7,742 nucleotides of DNA from JTS-AC122 sp041742635. GTDB taxonomy: Bacteria > Planctomycetota > Phycisphaerae > Phycisphaerales > UBA1924. Shown piece after piece: positions 1 through 6,289 of the stretch. The notes beneath the pieces were generated by a model. It ran no database searches. It was not told the DNA's origin and saw nothing but the letters and a program-made list of their open reading frames with translations. The translations under genes were made by a program, and so were the position numbers. Position 1 is the stretch's first letter, and each line of letters opens with the position of its first letter. Location of the stretch: assembly GCA_041742635.1 (NCBI GenBank), contig JBGSIF010000279.1, forward strand, positions 1 through 7,742, read 5' to 3'.

Positions 1-837
1 ATCGCGCGCGTGATCGTGGGTCGGCGTGATCCGCATTCATTGGCGGGCGGCGGCGCGGAGGTGCTCCGCCGGGCCGGCGTGGATGTGCGTTTCAGCGGTG
101 CCAGCGTGCTGGCGACATGGCTCACCGAGCCGTTCGTCAAACATGTGACGACGGGGATGCCTTGGTTGATTGCCAAGTGGGCACAGACCATCGATGGTCG
201 AATCGCCACCCGCGAGAACGATTCGAAGTGGATCTCGTGCGAAGTTTCACGCCGGCGAGTGCATCGATGGCGCGCGTGCGTCGATGCGATCCTGACCGCT
301 GAAGGGACGGTGCTTGCCGACGACCCGATGCTGACCGCCCGCGATGTGCGGAGGGTGCGTCGTGTCGCGCGGCGGGTGGTGATTTCGCCGAATCTGGATG
401 TGCTGATGAACGCGAAACTCATCACGTCCGCGGCGGTGTTCCCGACGACATTCTTCTGCCGAAACAGTGCGTTTCGTCAGAAATCGCTGTACCGGGAACA
501 CCTGACTAAGCAAGGGGTTGATGTGGTACCGCTGCCAACGGTCGGCACGAGTACGGATTTGGACCTGCGTGCCGCGCTGAAGCACCTATCGGACCGGCAC
601 CGGGTTTCGACGGTATTGGTAGAAGCCGGCCCGGGGCTGCTCGGGCGGTTGTTCGCGCACGACTTGGTGGACGAAGCGCACGTGTACATTGCCCCGAAGA
701 TTGTGGGGGACGCCGATGCGTTGCCGGCGGTGCGTGGGTTCGTTGTGAAGACGATGAAGGATGCCAAGCCCATGCGGCTGGTTCACGCCCGCCGTTCGGG
801 GGATGACATGCTGCATGTATACGCCAAGCCGGTCTGA
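1..837 (+). CDS. ribD: RibD, bifunctional riboflavin biosynthesis deaminase/reductase, 5'-truncated by the window edge
   Basis: RibD deaminates the early pyrimidine intermediate of riboflavin synthesis and then reduces its ribosyl side chain with NADPH, in the cytoplasm. The frame is open from base 1, so the start lies outside the window. The visible 278 residues begin at the end of the deaminase domain (VIVGRRDPHSLAGGG, matching the family's 'RDPNP...G.G' block) and contain the whole C-terminal reductase domain. Recognisable blocks are AKWAQTIDGRIAT (family 'K.A.SLDGR.A'), SKWIS, ILTAEGTVLADDPMLTAR, and VLVEAGPGLLGRLF followed by LVDEAHVYIAPKIVG. The deaminase zinc ligands (H-x-E and the PC...C motif) would be upstream and cannot be checked. 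The first in-window start-like codon (GTG, base 10) lies inside a conserved block and is not the real start. The gene is convergent with the DUF2726 gene, with 38 bases between the stops. A reductase-only homologue is possible but unlikely, given the deaminase tail. Confidence 0.93.
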   Translation: MARVIVGRRDPHSLAGGGAEVLRRAGVDVRFSGASVLATWLTEPFVKHVTTGMPWLIAKWAQTIDGRIATRENDSKWISCEVSRRRVHRWRACVDAILTAEGTVLADDPMLTARDVRRVRRVARRVVISPNLDVLMNAKLITSAAVFPTTFFCRNSAFRQKSLYREHLTKQGVDVVPLPTVGTSTDLDLRAALKHLSDRHRVSTVLVEAGPGLLGRLFAHDLVDEAHVYIAPKIVGDADALPAVRGFVVKTMKDAKPMRLVHARRSGDDMLHVYAKPV

Positions 838-875
838 GTGGTGGTGGAGGGGGAAGGAAGTGCCCGAGGGAGCGG

Positions 876-1778
876 CTACTCCAGTCGCCAACCATGTTCG
901 TCGTCGGCGTGCAGCAGGTTGACGACCGCCGATGCGTCCCATCCGGTCCCGCCGAGGGAGTCGTCATCGTCGAGTCCCACGTCCAGGGTGCTGGGGAGCA
1001 TGGCTTGTTCGACATAAGGGCGGATGGCGTGCCAGTCGTGCTTGAATCGTCCGGTCGCGCGTACGAACGGCAAGCCCACATGCGCCAGCACTTCGTCGGT
1101 CATGCGGTCGCGTCCGCCGGCGATCTCGGTGGCACGCGATTCGTGCCCGTCGTGCCGCTCGAAGAGAATCGCAAGCATCGGCTGCCACGATCGGCGGTCA
1201 CAGAGCACCAGGTCGATGCTGCGCAGACGAACGCGCCGTCGCCAGTTGCGCCAATCTTCGGCGTCTCGTCCATCGGGCGGGGTTGGGGTCAGGAGTGTGT
1301 CCAGCCGAACCCGGGGCGCGATCACCAGCCACGGGGGGATGCGTTTCATCAGCGACGCCGCGTACCGACCGTGACGTTTCGAGAAAACGGCTGGACGGAG
1401 TGCGAACGGCGGGGTCGTGAGGATCGTTTCCCCATCGATCGTGTTGACGAGTCGGCCTAACTGCCCGGTCGAACCGTTCGATTCGTCGGACGTAACGACG
1501 ATCGGGGCCGGCGGGTCGGGATCAATGCCGGTATCCGCGAGGTGGTTCGCTGTGCCCGAAGGTGCGAGTGAGATGAAGTTGGCCGTTTCTTCCGTGAGCG
1601 GCCGATTCCGAGGGGTGTGGTCGGTGAGGCCAACCAGCGGGACGCGGTCGTCGGAATCCTGCAACTCGAAGCGTCGCTGGCGTTCTTCGCGTTTGATGTC
1701 CTCACGGCGCGAGACCACCACAATCGCCACGCTCCCGATCAGCATCAGTGCGATGATGGTGATAATCACCCAGCCCAT
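876..1778 (-). CDS. Membrane-anchored DUF2726-like protein
   Basis: This 300-residue protein opens with one hydrophobic helix (about residues 3-23, VIITIIALMLIG...) followed by a basic, charged stretch (SRREDIKREERQRR). That suggests an N-terminal anchor with a cytoplasmic body. Residues about 45-115 are polar, proline-rich and probably a flexible linker. Residues about 120-260 resemble DUF2726: a PPF...R..VFS opening, WLVIAPRVRLDTLL, then RLRSIDLVLCD, ILFERHD, a GGRDRM...VLAHVGLPFVR segment and a final AIRPYVEQAM helix. DUF2726 has the overall layout of restriction-endonuclease-like folds. D189, E207 and D224 sit where acidic residues of such folds can fall, but I cannot show catalytic competence. 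The tail (about 264-300) is acidic and ends in HGWRLE. The ATG is preceded by a purine-rich GAGAGCGAG, a weak ribosome binding site. It is transcribed divergently from ispA. The function is unknown; the family match is from memory of the pattern. Confidence 0.8.
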   Translation of the reverse strand: MGWVIITIIALMLIGSVAIVVVSRREDIKREERQRRFELQDSDDRVPLVGLTDHTPRNRPLTEETANFISLAPSGTANHLADTGIDPDPPAPIVVTSDESNGSTGQLGRLVNTIDGETILTTPPFALRPAVFSKRHGRYAASLMKRIPPWLVIAPRVRLDTLLTPTPPDGRDAEDWRNWRRRVRLRSIDLVLCDRRSWQPMLAILFERHDGHESRATEIAGGRDRMTDEVLAHVGLPFVRATGRFKHDWHAIRPYVEQAMLPSTLDVGLDDDDSLGGTGWDASAVVNLLHADDEHGWRLE

Positions 1779-2128
1779 TCAAACTCGCTCTCTATCTAGA
1801 AAAATCGAAACGTTGGATCGGCACCGGAGTTGGGACGCCCTGATGATTGACGAACCGACCTCCTACTTCTTTCTTTACGTACCCAATCGGCTTCCCGTGC
1901 GCAACGAGCGGCTAAATCCCCAAGAAAACAACCCCGCCCCATGCGATTATCACGTTTATTGATCGGCATCTGTTTATCATGCGGCCAGTCAATTACCTAT
2001 ACTCGATGATGATTGACCGCTCGACCCACGCGACGGTGCCTACCAAAGTTCGTACTCCGGTGGTTGTTTCCGCCGGGTTGTCTCTCGATGCGTCCTCGGC
2101 TGTGTCATCCGCTCCGATGTGCGAACCC
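1779..2128. promoter_or_regulatory. Divergent intergenic region between the DUF2726 gene and ispA
   Basis: About 350 bases separate the two divergent starts if ispA begins at 2129. The stretch 1779-2010 is clearly more AT-rich than the genes around it, as expected of a promoter region. It holds a candidate rightward promoter (listed separately) and an imperfect 19-base direct repeat at 1842-1860 and 2008-2026 (first ten bases identical, GATGATTGAC; about 15 of 19 overall). I see no strong leftward promoter; TAGATA near 1792-1797, read on the minus strand, is the best -10 candidate and it is weak. The frame of ispA stays open leftward to 1979, but the encoded residues are serine/threonine/proline-rich and unlike the enzyme family, so I treat them as untranslated leader. 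Confidence 0.5.
1974..2003 (+). promoter_or_regulatory. Candidate sigma70-type promoter for ispA-dxs
   Basis: TTATCA at 1974-1979 matches four of six bases of TTGACA. TATACT at 1998-2003 matches five of six of TATAAT. The spacing is 18 bases, close to the 17-base optimum. Transcription would begin near 2010, which places the ATG codons at 1979, 2006 and 2009 upstream of or at the transcript start and favours translation from 2117 or 2129. This is a pattern match only. Confidence 0.35.
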
Positions 2129-3049
2129 ATGAACGTTGATTCACCGCCAACCTCCGTGATTCAACCGCTCGGGGTCATCGAAGGGTACCTCGATGTGTAT
2201 TCGTCAACGCTCGAACTCCCCGCGAACTTGGTTGACGCGATCCGCTACTCCTTTTTGAGTGCCGGAAAGCGTCTGCGCCCACTGCTCGCGTGGCATTGTG
2301 CCGCCGGCGTTGGGAGCGATCCCCGCGCCGCCCTTCCCGCGGCGTGCTCGGTCGAACTCGTCCACGCTTTCAGCCTCGTCCACGACGACCTTCCAGGCAT
2401 CGACAACGACGACCTTCGCCGCGGGCGTCCGACTCTGCACAAGCACACGAACGAAGCCATGGCGATCCTCGCCGGCGATGCGATGCTCACCCTTGCATTC
2501 CAAGTGCTCGTCGAGCGCGTCACGGACGCGAACCTCTCGCGCCACCTCGTTCGAGAACTGGCACTGGGCACGTCCGCGATGATCGCTGGACAGGTCTACG
2601 ACACCCTCGGCGGGTTCGGCACGGACATCCCGGCGCCCAAGCGACTCACCACGATCCACTTGAATAAAACGGGCGCCCTGATCCGCGCCTCCTGCCGCAT
2701 GGGCGCGCTCTGTGGGCTTCACTTCAAGCAGCACGCCGAGCCGATGTCTCCCGCGGAACTTGACCGGCACCTCGCCCCGATCACGCGGTACGCCGACGCG
2801 GTGGGGCTGATGTTCCAGATCGTCGACGACCTGCTGGATGTCACGCAGACGACCGACCACCTTGGAAAAAAAGCCGGCAAGGACGAGGGCGCGGGCAAGA
2901 TGACCTTCCCCGGCGTACACGGTATCGAGGCATCACGCCAGCAGGTCCGGGAACTGGAGCACGAAGCCCTTGCCGCGCTGCACGAACTTGGACCGAGTGC
3001 CGAACCACTCCGGCAGTTGGCGTCGTACATGGCGGTACGCACACGGTAG
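2129..3049 (+). CDS. ispA: Short-chain (2E,6E)-polyprenyl diphosphate synthase, probably farnesyl diphosphate synthase
   Basis: The enzyme condenses DMAPP with IPP to make prenyl diphosphates in the cytoplasm. From the ATG at 2129 it is 306 residues, close to E. coli IspA (299). Motifs in order, in this numbering: AGKRLRP (about 45-51), the first aspartate-rich motif HDDLPGIDNDDLRRGRPT (D86, D87, D92), AILAGDAML, GQVYDTLGG, HLNKTGALI, and the second aspartate-rich motif FQIVDDLLD (D233, D234, D237) followed by GKKAGKD and KMTFP. The four-residue spacing inside the first motif and the phenylalanine five residues before it (HAFSLVHDD) are typical of bacterial type II FPP synthases; type II GGPP synthases usually lack that aromatic. 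A GGPP product is still possible. No Shine-Dalgarno is visible. ATGs at 1979, 2006, 2009 and 2117 are in frame, but the added residues match nothing in the family. dxs follows on the same strand. Confidence 0.9.
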   Translation: MNVDSPPTSVIQPLGVIEGYLDVYSSTLELPANLVDAIRYSFLSAGKRLRPLLAWHCAAGVGSDPRAALPAACSVELVHAFSLVHDDLPGIDNDDLRRGRPTLHKHTNEAMAILAGDAMLTLAFQVLVERVTDANLSRHLVRELALGTSAMIAGQVYDTLGGFGTDIPAPKRLTTIHLNKTGALIRASCRMGALCGLHFKQHAEPMSPAELDRHLAPITRYADAVGLMFQIVDDLLDVTQTTDHLGKKAGKDEGAGKMTFPGVHGIEASRQQVRELEHEALAALHELGPSAEPLRQLASYMAVRTR

Positions 3050-3060
3050 ATCTTTTCTTA

Positions 3061-3091
3061 CGAGTGCCTATCGCCTATTGCCGAGTGCCTA
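3061..3091 (+). repeat. Short direct repeat in the ispA-dxs gap
   Basis: The ten bases CGAGTGCCTA occur at 3061-3070 and again at 3082-3091, a 21-base period, or two helical turns. CGCCTATTGCC lies between them. The repeat is in the gap between ispA and the preferred dxs start and has no hairpin. It could bind a regulator or be a chance or slippage duplication. Confidence 0.5.
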
Positions 3092-3158
3092 GCCTTTTAC
3101 CTCTGTGTTCAACGCGATGAACATTTGTGCATCCGACTTAGATTTACAAAGTACACCT

Positions 3159-5249
3159 ATGCCACTTCTCTCTACCATCCACTCCCCCGCCGACCTGCGT
3201 CGGCTCTCCGTCGATCAACTCCCCGAGGTCGCCGCGGACATCCGGCACGCCATCTGCGAGCAGATCGCCAAATCCGGCGGGCACCTCGCGCCCAACCTTG
3301 GCGTCGTCGAACTCACCATCGCGATGCACTACGTCTTCGACTTCGCGTGGGACCGCCTCCTCTTCGACGTCGGGCACCAGTGCTACCCGCACAAGTTGCT
3401 CACCGGACGCCTCCCCATGCTCGCCGGGCTGCGCACCGCGCAGGGCATGGCCGGCTTCCCCGATCCGCGCGAGTCCCCGTACGACCTCTTCATGGTCGGG
3501 CACGCCGGCACCGGCATCCCCACCGCCGTCGGCATGGCCCGCGGCGACACCCTCAACAACGAAGCCTTCGACCCCAAGGCCAACCCCAAGGGCCGCCGCG
3601 TCGTTTCCATCATCGGTGACTCGTCGATCGTCAACGGCGTGGCGATGGAAGGGCTCAACAACGCCGGCACGCTCAAGCGCCAGTTCCTCGTGATCCTGAA
3701 TGACAACGGGATGTCGATCAGCAAGCCGCAGGGGGCCGTCGCGCAGTACTTCGACCGCTTCCGGCTCAACCCGATGTACCGCGACCTGAAGAAGTCTGCC
3801 CGCGAAATCCTGCGCCATGTGCCGGGCGGGTCGCTGATTCAGGATGCGTACCACCGCGCCGGCGAAGCGACCAAGGCGATGATCTCCGAGAACGTCAACG
3901 CCGAACCGGGCACGTCCGGTGCCGGCTGGTTCGAGCACTTCGGCCTGCTGACCGTCGGCCCGATCGACGGGCACGACCTCCCGCAACTCATCGAGTTCCT
4001 CAGCGAGGCCCGCGACCTAGACCGCCCGATGGTGCTGCACGTCAAGACCATCAAGGGCAAGGGGTTCGAGTTCGCCGAGGGTGATTCGTCCAAGTTCCAC
4101 TCCCCCGCCCCGTTCGTCCGCGAAGGCTGCCGCGTGGAGATCAAGAAAGACGGCCGCTCGTTCACTGGCGCGGTGGGGGAGGCGATGGTCGCCCTCATGG
4201 AGAAGGATCCAAAGGTCGTCGCCTGCACCGCCGCCATGCCCGACGGCACCGGGATGAATAAAGTCCTCCCCAAGTTCCCCGACCGCTCGTGGGACACGGG
4301 TATCTGCGAGAGCCACGCCCTGGACATGATGGCGGGACTCGCCAAGACCGGCTTCCGCCCGTTCTTTTTCGTCTACTCCACCTTCGTGCAGCGCGCGTTC
4401 GATCAAGCCTTCCAGGAAGTCTCGCTTCAAGGGCTGGCCGTGCGGCTCTGCCTTGACCGCGCCGGCCTCGTCGGCGGCGACGGCGCGGTCCACCACGGCT
4501 TCTGCGACATCGCCCTCCTTCGCACCCTCCCGAGCGCCGCCCTCACCGCCGCGATCGATGAGCCGTCCCTCCTCGCCGCGATGGAGTTCATGCGCACCTA
4601 CGACGAGGGGCTCAGCGTCGTCCGTTACCCGCGCGACAATGTCTCGGATCGCCTCCTCAATCAACCCTGCCCACCCTTCGAACTCGGCAAGGCCCGGTGC
4701 CTCACCCCTGACCTGGACCACGCGAAACTCAGCGCCGCCGTGCCGACGATGAGCGAAGCGAATCGTCGCGCTTCTTTCGGAACTTCAAGCGTCTGCGACG
4801 CCATCATCATCGCCTTCGGCACCCCCGCGATCGACGCCCTTACCGCCGCCGACTCCCTCGCCGCCGACGGCTACCGGATCGCCGTCTACGACGCCCGGTT
4901 CGCGAAGCCGATCGACCGCGGCATGGTCCGCGCGGTCCTCGAAGCCAACGTCCCCGTCATCACCGTCGAAGACCACAGCATCATCGGCGGGTTCGGCACC
5001 TGCTTCCTCGAAGCCGCGGCGGAAATGAACCTCGACGCCTCCCGCGTCACGCGCCTGGGCCTCCCGGACTCGTGGATCATGCAGAACTCCCGTGCCCAGC
5101 AACTCGCCGAGGCGGGGATTGATGCCGCCGGGATTGCACGCGCGGTGCGCGGGGCGGTTGAGAAAATTGTGACGCAGACCGTTACGGCCCAGTCGGCATT
5201 GACGCCTTCGCATGTACGTTTGCCGACGGCTGCCGCAACCGTCCGCTGA
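3159..5249 (+). CDS. dxs: 1-deoxy-D-xylulose-5-phosphate synthase (Dxs)
   Basis: Dxs condenses pyruvate and glyceraldehyde 3-phosphate, using thiamine diphosphate and Mg, in the first step of the MEP isoprenoid pathway. Starting at the ATG at 3159 gives 696 residues; MPLLSTIHSPADLRRLS then aligns with the start of Bacillus Dxs (MDLLSIQDPSFLKKMS). In-frame alternatives are GTG 3105 and ATG 3117. Numbering from 3105, I see the SGGHLAPNLG histidine (H60), DVGHQCYPHKLLTGR, VGHAGTG, the cofactor motif IIGDSSIVNG (D172) with N201 in LNDNGMSIS, the catalytic glutamate in GICESHA (E402), YSTFVQR (Y424, R430), GLVGGDGAVHHG (D459, H463) and VVRYPR (R507). These cover the known cofactor and substrate residues. 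Oddities are GDS in place of GDG, NDNG in place of NDNE, and about 25 extra residues (roughly 535-560) before the C-terminal domain. No Shine-Dalgarno is visible. Probably co-transcribed with ispA. Confidence 0.95.
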   Translation: MPLLSTIHSPADLRRLSVDQLPEVAADIRHAICEQIAKSGGHLAPNLGVVELTIAMHYVFDFAWDRLLFDVGHQCYPHKLLTGRLPMLAGLRTAQGMAGFPDPRESPYDLFMVGHAGTGIPTAVGMARGDTLNNEAFDPKANPKGRRVVSIIGDSSIVNGVAMEGLNNAGTLKRQFLVILNDNGMSISKPQGAVAQYFDRFRLNPMYRDLKKSAREILRHVPGGSLIQDAYHRAGEATKAMISENVNAEPGTSGAGWFEHFGLLTVGPIDGHDLPQLIEFLSEARDLDRPMVLHVKTIKGKGFEFAEGDSSKFHSPAPFVREGCRVEIKKDGRSFTGAVGEAMVALMEKDPKVVACTAAMPDGTGMNKVLPKFPDRSWDTGICESHALDMMAGLAKTGFRPFFFVYSTFVQRAFDQAFQEVSLQGLAVRLCLDRAGLVGGDGAVHHGFCDIALLRTLPSAALTAAIDEPSLLAAMEFMRTYDEGLSVVRYPRDNVSDRLLNQPCPPFELGKARCLTPDLDHAKLSAAVPTMSEANRRASFGTSSVCDAIIIAFGTPAIDALTAADSLAADGYRIAVYDARFAKPIDRGMVRAVLEANVPVITVEDHSIIGGFGTCFLEAAAEMNLDASRVTRLGLPDSWIMQNSRAQQLAEAGIDAAGIARAVRGAVEKIVTQTVTAQSALTPSHVRLPTAAATVR

Positions 5250-5263
5250 GCGAGCAGACTGGT

Positions 5264-5300
5264 GGCACAAGACGGACTTACGTGGCGACAGTTTTGTGCC
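5264..5300 (+). repeat. Inverted repeat after dxs
   Basis: GGCACAA at 5264-5270 and TTGTGCC at 5294-5300 are perfect 7-base complements separated by 23 bases. This lies just after the dxs stop and before the ribosome binding site of the next gene. The loop is long and no T-run follows, so it is a poor intrinsic terminator. It could be a half-site pair for a regulator or chance. Confidence 0.3.
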
Positions 5301-5322
5301 GCAATCTCATAAGCAGTTGTTG

Positions 5323-5328
5323 GGAGGT
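5323..5328 (+). promoter_or_regulatory. Strong Shine-Dalgarno sequence that sets the start of the next gene
   Basis: GGAGGT is a perfect six-base complement of the 16S rRNA tail, and it is the best ribosome binding site in the window. It is followed after five bases by ATA AGA CTC, which opens the frame of the downstream membrane protein. No ATG, GTG or TTG lies within initiation distance in any frame, so this site argues for initiation at AUA (5334). Confidence 0.65.
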
Positions 5329-5333
5329 ACTAT

Positions 5334-6074
5334 ATAAGACTCGCGTCGCATTCGCAACGGATCCGACCTTCGCTCCGGCGGCGTCGCTGGAATGCGCCGG
5401 CGTGGGGGTGGCTCGTCCTTGCGGTCATCCTGGTCGGCTGCGCCGGCCTCTTGTATGCGTCGGTCGCAGGCACTACCTCGAGAGGTTCAGGCAACTACGG
5501 CTTTTCCTACGTTTGGGAACACAGTGATGGCACGATGTCGTCGGAGCCTCCTCAACTCTCCAACGGACTGGTTGATCTGTCGCTTGTGAAGAATCGGTAT
5601 TCTGTCTCGATCGACGTCACATGGGCCGTCGGCGGGTCTCACCCAGACTTCGGGAGCTGGCTCGTCAATCCAACGCGACGAGCCAGCGCGCTGGTCACCG
5701 TCATGGACCAGGCCGGAACGGTTGTTTCCGATGTAGCCAGGTTTAAGCCCTTCGTAGATGAGTACGCCTCAAACTCGCGGCTCTTGGTTTCCCCGGAGTT
5801 GCAAGGCTTGGCGTCAAACCTCCGCATGGGTACGAATGTGTGGTCGAAGCCTTGGGTTGAGGGGCGCTTGCACAACCGCCTTACTATCGCTCGATGTATA
5901 GTTGTCACCGTCGCCGCCTCTGCTTGGCTGATCGGGATGATCACTTGGCTCGTTTCTAGTCGCGCCGAACTCCGCCGAGAGTTCCTCGCCGCCGGCATGT
6001 GCCCGCGCTGCGAATACTCCATCCGCGGCCTCACCAACCCCGCCTGCCCCGAGTGCGGTGAGTCGCTTTCTTGA
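5334..6074 (+). CDS. Two-helix membrane protein with C-terminal zinc ribbon, apparent AUA start
   Basis: I do not recognise a named function. Read from the ATA at 5334, the protein is 246 residues. It has a basic N-terminus with RRRR at 15-18, a first transmembrane helix (about 24-42, WGWLVLAVILVGCAGLLYA), an extracytoplasmic region of about 140 residues, and a second helix at about 184-207 (IVVTVAASAWLIGMITWLV). It ends in a zinc ribbon, CPRCEYSIRGL...CPECGESLS (Cys 223, 226, 238, 241). The positive-inside pattern puts both termini in the cytoplasm. The only standard start codon in frame, TTG at 5451, falls inside the first helix at residue 40 and has no ribosome binding site. A strong GGAGGT ends five bases before 5334, which is why I chose the ATA. 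The frame is closed by TAA at 5310. Similar helix-plus-ribbon proteins are common in Planctomycetes. If AUA is not used, the gene may be a decayed or mis-sequenced copy. Confidence 0.62.
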   Translation: MRLASHSQRIRPSLRRRRWNAPAWGWLVLAVILVGCAGLLYASVAGTTSRGSGNYGFSYVWEHSDGTMSSEPPQLSNGLVDLSLVKNRYSVSIDVTWAVGGSHPDFGSWLVNPTRRASALVTVMDQAGTVVSDVARFKPFVDEYASNSRLLVSPELQGLASNLRMGTNVWSKPWVEGRLHNRLTIARCIVVTVAASAWLIGMITWLVSSRAELRREFLAAGMCPRCEYSIRGLTNPACPECGESLS

Positions 6075-6289
6075 CGGATCAGCCGCGCGCCCAACTGCAA
6101 CGAGCGCACATCCACCCATCCATCCACCTATCAACCCGTCGCTATTGGGATTTATGCCCCCAAATCCAAAAAACGACCCCGCTTATTGGTACGCACACCA
6201 ATAACGACCGCGCGGGGCCCGCCGGGCCGTTCCCCGGCCTTGAACCGGTATGCCCGGCTGCGCGTTCCTCCGCGTTCCTAAACTCACCG
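6075..6289. other. Non-coding spacer with repeats and hairpins
   Basis: The 215 bases between the zinc-ribbon protein and the cysteine-cluster gene hold no convincing gene. The frame of the downstream gene is open back to a TTG at 6071, but the encoded residues look like untranslated sequence. Contents are an ATCC-rich simple repeat (about 6110-6127), an inverted repeat GGATTT/AAATCC (6148-6153 and 6162-6167), a run of six A at 6168-6173, a nested hairpin (6177-6217, listed separately) and a GC hairpin GGCCC-GCC-GGGCC (6216-6228). Confidence 0.55.
6177..6217 (-). terminator. Nested hairpin; possible intrinsic terminator on the minus strand
   Basis: TTATTGGT (6183-6190) and ACCAATAA (6197-6204) form a perfect 8-bp stem around a six-base loop. 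They are flanked by CCCCGC (6177-6182) and GCGGGG (6212-6217), which can pair outside it with a seven-base bulge. On the minus strand the structure is followed after three bases by six T (complement of 6168-6173), the layout of an intrinsic terminator. No minus-strand gene lies nearby to need one. On the plus strand no T-run follows, so it could instead be an operator or a leader structure for the gene at 6290. Confidence 0.4.

Noticed and set aside
869..882. GGAG-CGGCTA-CTCC hairpin between convergent ribD and DUF2726 genes
   Set aside because: Only four base pairs and no T-run in either direction; too weak to call a terminator.
894..1460. Plus-strand open frame opposite the DUF2726 gene
   Set aside because: The minus-strand reading has a membrane helix and a recognisable domain; the plus reading has neither.
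3144..3986. Long minus-strand open frame opposite dxs (also 4017-4721 and 2204-2920)
   Set aside because: These are shadows of the C-rich third positions of dxs and ispA on the other strand; their composition is skewed and no motif is present.
5263..5278. TGGCAC reminiscent of a sigma54 -24 element after dxs
   Set aside because: No GC dinucleotide at the required -12 spacing.
5282..5527. Open frame starting with GTG and overlapping the start of the zinc-ribbon membrane protein
   Set aside because: The product has no recognisable pattern. The frame shifted by one carries the basic-plus-helix N-terminus that continues into the real protein.
6110..6127. ATCC-type short tandem repeat
   Set aside because: Only a few imperfect units; not long enough to suggest phase variation or an array.
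6071..6289. N-terminal extension of the cysteine-cluster protein from TTG 6071
   Set aside because: It overlaps the previous stop, crosses an ATCC simple repeat and strong hairpins, and encodes nothing resembling the family; ATG 6290 gives a normal-length protein.
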